NCBI GenBank assembly: GCA_964402115.1
Contig: CAYOBW010000016.1
Coordinates: forward strand, 1 to 50,099
Length of the DNA: 50,099 nt
Origin: CAYOBW01 sp964402115
GTDB lineage: Bacteria > Verrucomicrobiota > Kiritimatiellia > UBA8416 > CAYOBW01
Direction of reading: 5' to 3'
Shown: positions 48,046-50,099 of the stretch, one piece after another
Layout: each line of letters begins with the position of its first letter
Position numbering within the stretch: the stretch's first letter is position 1
Notes under the pieces: model-generated
What the model was told of the DNA's origin: nothing
Database searches by the model: none
Seen by the model: only the letters and a program-made list of their open reading frames with translations
Program-made: the position numbers and the translations under genes

Positions 48046-49975
48046 GTATCGCGTGCGGAATCTCAGCGCCATCCTCGGACCACAGCTCCACATCGACTGC
48101 TTCGAGGGTGGGATTCCAGCGCCAGACCCTGAGCTGGCAAGCTCGCGCCACATTCAGCACACGTGCCAGGCTGCACGGCCAGATCTCCGTCGTGATCACC
48201 AGTTCCGAGACGCCATGCTGGCGCACGAGTTCGTCCAGCTCTGCCGTTCCGCCCAGCACACGATAGCCGTGTACGCGCCGACCGCGCAGGTTGCGATCGT
48301 CATCCACCAGTCCGATGACGTAGGGGTGGTGGTCGATGTTGCGAATGTCCGAAAGGCTCCGCTGGCGCAGGAAAAGTGTGCAGCCATAGCCCGCACCGAC
48401 CAACAGCATCTTGGGTCGCTGCTGGCCGCGGGTCGGTCGGTTCTGATGCGCCCACCACAGCGCGTCATGCACCAAGCGTGGCAAGGCGCGCAAGCCCATG
48501 AGCGCGGGAATGGCCGCGCCCGCGTATGTGGTCATGGTCAAGGCCATCTCGCGTGCGCCGAGTTTCCCCAACGTGCTGAGCAGTCCGCCGGCCAGCAGGA
48601 TGCCGGCGAGAATGGCCAGGGCTGTGATGGCGAATTCCGACACGCGGGCATGGCTCCAGACCCGCGCGTAGGCACGGGAGGCCCACAGGGTCAGGAGGGG
48701 GCCACCCACCCAGATTGCGACCTCGTCCAGCCATCGTCCATCCGGATGCCCAGCGGTCCGGTCCGGTCCAATCAGGCTGAGGACGTACATCAACACACCG
48801 CCCAGCAGGAGTATGTCAAGGGGCGGGTAGAGCAGCACGGCGAATGCCCGTCGCGGGGGTCTTCGCAGGCCCGAGGCAATCAATGCTCCACTTTCCCATA
48901 ACTCGATCCGGGCAAGGTGCTTGACGACGACGTAGGCCACGATCACGAACGCACACAGACCGAGGCCGAACGTGTGCGAACTCGAGGCGTAAGACAACAT
49001 GCCGATGCCCACGAGAGCGGCAGCCAGCAGGTAGAGCCAGGCCGCGACTTTGCGGTCCGAAATCCCTGCCCGCAACAAGCGGTGGTGCAGGTGATCCTTG
49101 TCCGGGGCAAAGACCCTGGCTTCGGCACCGTCAGCGTAGACGCCGGTCTTGCCCAGCGCCTTACGCGTCGCGCGTCGCCAGACGGCCAGAAAGGCGTCGA
49201 AGATGGGTACCCCGACGGCGAGCAACGGTACACCGATACTGGCCATCGCGGTGTCCTTGCTGCCTGTGCTGAGCGCCGTGACCGCCAGTGTCAGGCCGAT
49301 GAACATGCTGCCGGAATCGCCGAGGAAGATACTGGCCGGATGGAAGTTGAAGCGGAGGAAAGCCAGGCAAGCCCCCGCCAATGCAGCCAGAACCAGCGGA
49401 TCGTAAGTGGCCCTGTGCAGGAACAAACCGCCTCCGATGCCCGTGGCGGCGATGATAGCCAGGCCGGAAGCCAGTCCGTCCATGCCGTCGATCAGGTTGA
49501 ATGCGTTGACGATTCCGACACACCACAGGACGGTCAGCAGCATGTCCACGGCTACTGGCAGATTCCAGCCGAACAACTTGCCGACATGCACGCCGAAGTG
49601 AAAAGCCAGCAGGGCGACCGCTACCTGGGCGGCGAGTTTGACCCACGCCCGCACGCCGAAGGCGTCATCCAACAGCCCCACGACCAGCAACAGGCTGGAG
49701 AGCACCAGATGCCGCCACCACCAGGCGGACGAGAGGAAGTAGCAGGGAGGGATCAGTCCAGAGGCAAAAAGGACCAGGCAACCGGCATGAAAGCCAATAA
49801 AAACGGCTATGCCGCCGCAGCGCGGAATCGGTTGTTTGTGAATGCGCCGCTCGCCGGGCATGTCCACCATGCCGAGTGCCGGAGCGAGCCATCTTACCAC
49901 CGGAACCAGGATGTAGGTACACAGCCCCGCGACGCCAGACACCAAACCCAACGCGTAAATGCTTGTCAAGTTCAT
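48020..49975 (-). CDS. WecA-like GlcNAc-1-phosphate transferase fused to a nucleotide-binding (CoA_binding-like) domain
   Basis: 651 residues. The N-terminal half has about ten membrane helices with the WecA/TagO signatures VGLLDDAFGVR, NAFNLIDGMDGLASG, FLGDSGSMFIG and DHLHHRLL. It would transfer a HexNAc-1-phosphate to undecaprenyl phosphate. The C-terminal half has more helices and then a Rossmann-like domain (MLLVGAGYGCTLFLRQRS, VIGLVDDDRNLRGRRVHGYRVLGG). This is the CoA-binding-like module normally found N-terminally in WcaJ-type transferases and FlaA1-like dehydratases. The ATG at 49975 is preferred over the in-frame TTG at 49987. Confidence 0.85.
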   Translation of the reverse strand: MNLTSIYALGLVSGVAGLCTYILVPVVRWLAPALGMVDMPGERRIHKQPIPRCGGIAVFIGFHAGCLVLFASGLIPPCYFLSSAWWWRHLVLSSLLLVVGLLDDAFGVRAWVKLAAQVAVALLAFHFGVHVGKLFGWNLPVAVDMLLTVLWCVGIVNAFNLIDGMDGLASGLAIIAATGIGGGLFLHRATYDPLVLAALAGACLAFLRFNFHPASIFLGDSGSMFIGLTLAVTALSTGSKDTAMASIGVPLLAVGVPIFDAFLAVWRRATRKALGKTGVYADGAEARVFAPDKDHLHHRLLRAGISDRKVAAWLYLLAAALVGIGMLSYASSSHTFGLGLCAFVIVAYVVVKHLARIELWESGALIASGLRRPPRRAFAVLLYPPLDILLLGGVLMYVLSLIGPDRTAGHPDGRWLDEVAIWVGGPLLTLWASRAYARVWSHARVSEFAITALAILAGILLAGGLLSTLGKLGAREMALTMTTYAGAAIPALMGLRALPRLVHDALWWAHQNRPTRGQQRPKMLLVGAGYGCTLFLRQRSLSDIRNIDHHPYVIGLVDDDRNLRGRRVHGYRVLGGTAELDELVRQHGVSELVITTEIWPCSLARVLNVARACQLRVWRWNPTLEAVDVELWSEDGAEIPHAILRVSPPSA

Positions 49976-49986
49976 CCGAAATGTCA

Positions 49987-50016
49987 ATTATGGCAGGGGA
50001 ATCGAGAGAAGCGCAA
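49987..50016 (-). promoter_or_regulatory. weak promoter candidate for the WecA-like gene
   Basis: Minus strand: TTGCGC (50016-50011), 18-base spacer, CATAAT (49992-49987). Transcription would start within a few bases of the ATG at 49975, making a very short leader. The remaining bases to the window end hold no supported gene. Confidence 0.3.
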
Positions 50017-50099
50017 GACTAAAGCTGTCCAGAGGCCGTCGCGATATGGCTGATTCTTTTGGCAAGAATGCGAGAGAGGCGAGGGATGGGGAGCCGGCG

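Overview
The window is a GC-rich bacterial chromosome segment carrying a large extracellular-polysaccharide (EPS) locus, a likely conflict/defence gene, and a set of membrane and redox genes. Genes are densely packed. Many neighbours share an ATGA stop/start overlap, and one tRNA-Ser gene encodes its own CCA. The lineage is not identifiable with certainty from sequence alone. The mix of RsbU/STAS signalling, an ExeA-like ATPase, WecA-type and WcaJ-type initiating transferases and unusual domain fusions would fit a PVC-group (Verrucomicrobiota/Kiritimatiellota-like) or similar Gram-negative bacterium. That placement is inference.

Layout. 1-2700: a poor, scarred region with a coding remnant, one intact AAA/DUF4143-type ATPase (498-1889) behind a palindrome, a 26-bp perfect palindrome, a decayed tRNA-like sequence, an intrinsic terminator and the broken relic of a second ATPase. 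2728-8293 (+): five genes (two GT4 and one GT2 glycosyltransferases, a nucleotidyltransferase-like protein, an alkaline-phosphatase-superfamily phosphodiesterase). 8301-10246 (-): a GT2 glycosyltransferase and a response regulator ending in a membrane helix. 10483-11106 (+): uridine kinase. 31848 down to 11107 (-): a near-continuous unit of about 20 kb and 15 genes plus one small ORF, headed by a sigma70-like promoter. It encodes a Wzy/O-antigen-ligase-like protein, a nitroreductase-methyltransferase fusion, an unknown alpha-helical protein, a GT4, an ExeA-like ATPase, a Wzz/BY-kinase-like protein, two Wza-like export proteins, a Wzx-like flippase, a pyruvyltransferase-like protein, glycogen phosphorylase, a multidomain Hpt-REC-PP2C-HATPase regulator, a WcaJ-like initiating transferase, a lone STAS protein and a nucleotidyltransferase/beta-helix/pseudo-transferase fusion. 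31934-33412 (+), divergent from it: a WecG/TagA (GT26) glycosyltransferase carrying two C-terminal STAS domains.

33428-36456 holds an inverted-repeat element followed by a TOTE-type primase-helicase-DUF559 nuclease protein and its terminator. Then come tRNA-Ser(GGA) on the minus strand, a zinc-ribbon/PTS-EIIA fusion, and a secreted CXXCXGXG-type protein. Next are a minus-strand NUDIX/HAD/outer-membrane-like trio, a CsgG-like protein, and a plus-strand operon of two beta-propeller proteins, two Tat-type Fe-S/cysteine proteins, a NapH-like membrane ferredoxin and GalU. The window closes with a WecA-like transferase fused to a nucleotide-binding domain (-).

How it fits together (inference): GalU supplies UDP-glucose, and WecA-like and WcaJ-like enzymes start the lipid-linked unit. 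GT4/GT2/GT26 enzymes extend it, and the Wzx/Wzy/Wzz/Wza set flips, polymerises and exports it. The combined phosphatase/kinase regulator, the free STAS protein and the STAS-tailed glycosyltransferase look like a partner-switching circuit wired directly into sugar polymer synthesis. This is the most interesting candidate system in the window. The TOTE-type protein beside an inverted-repeat element is the second.
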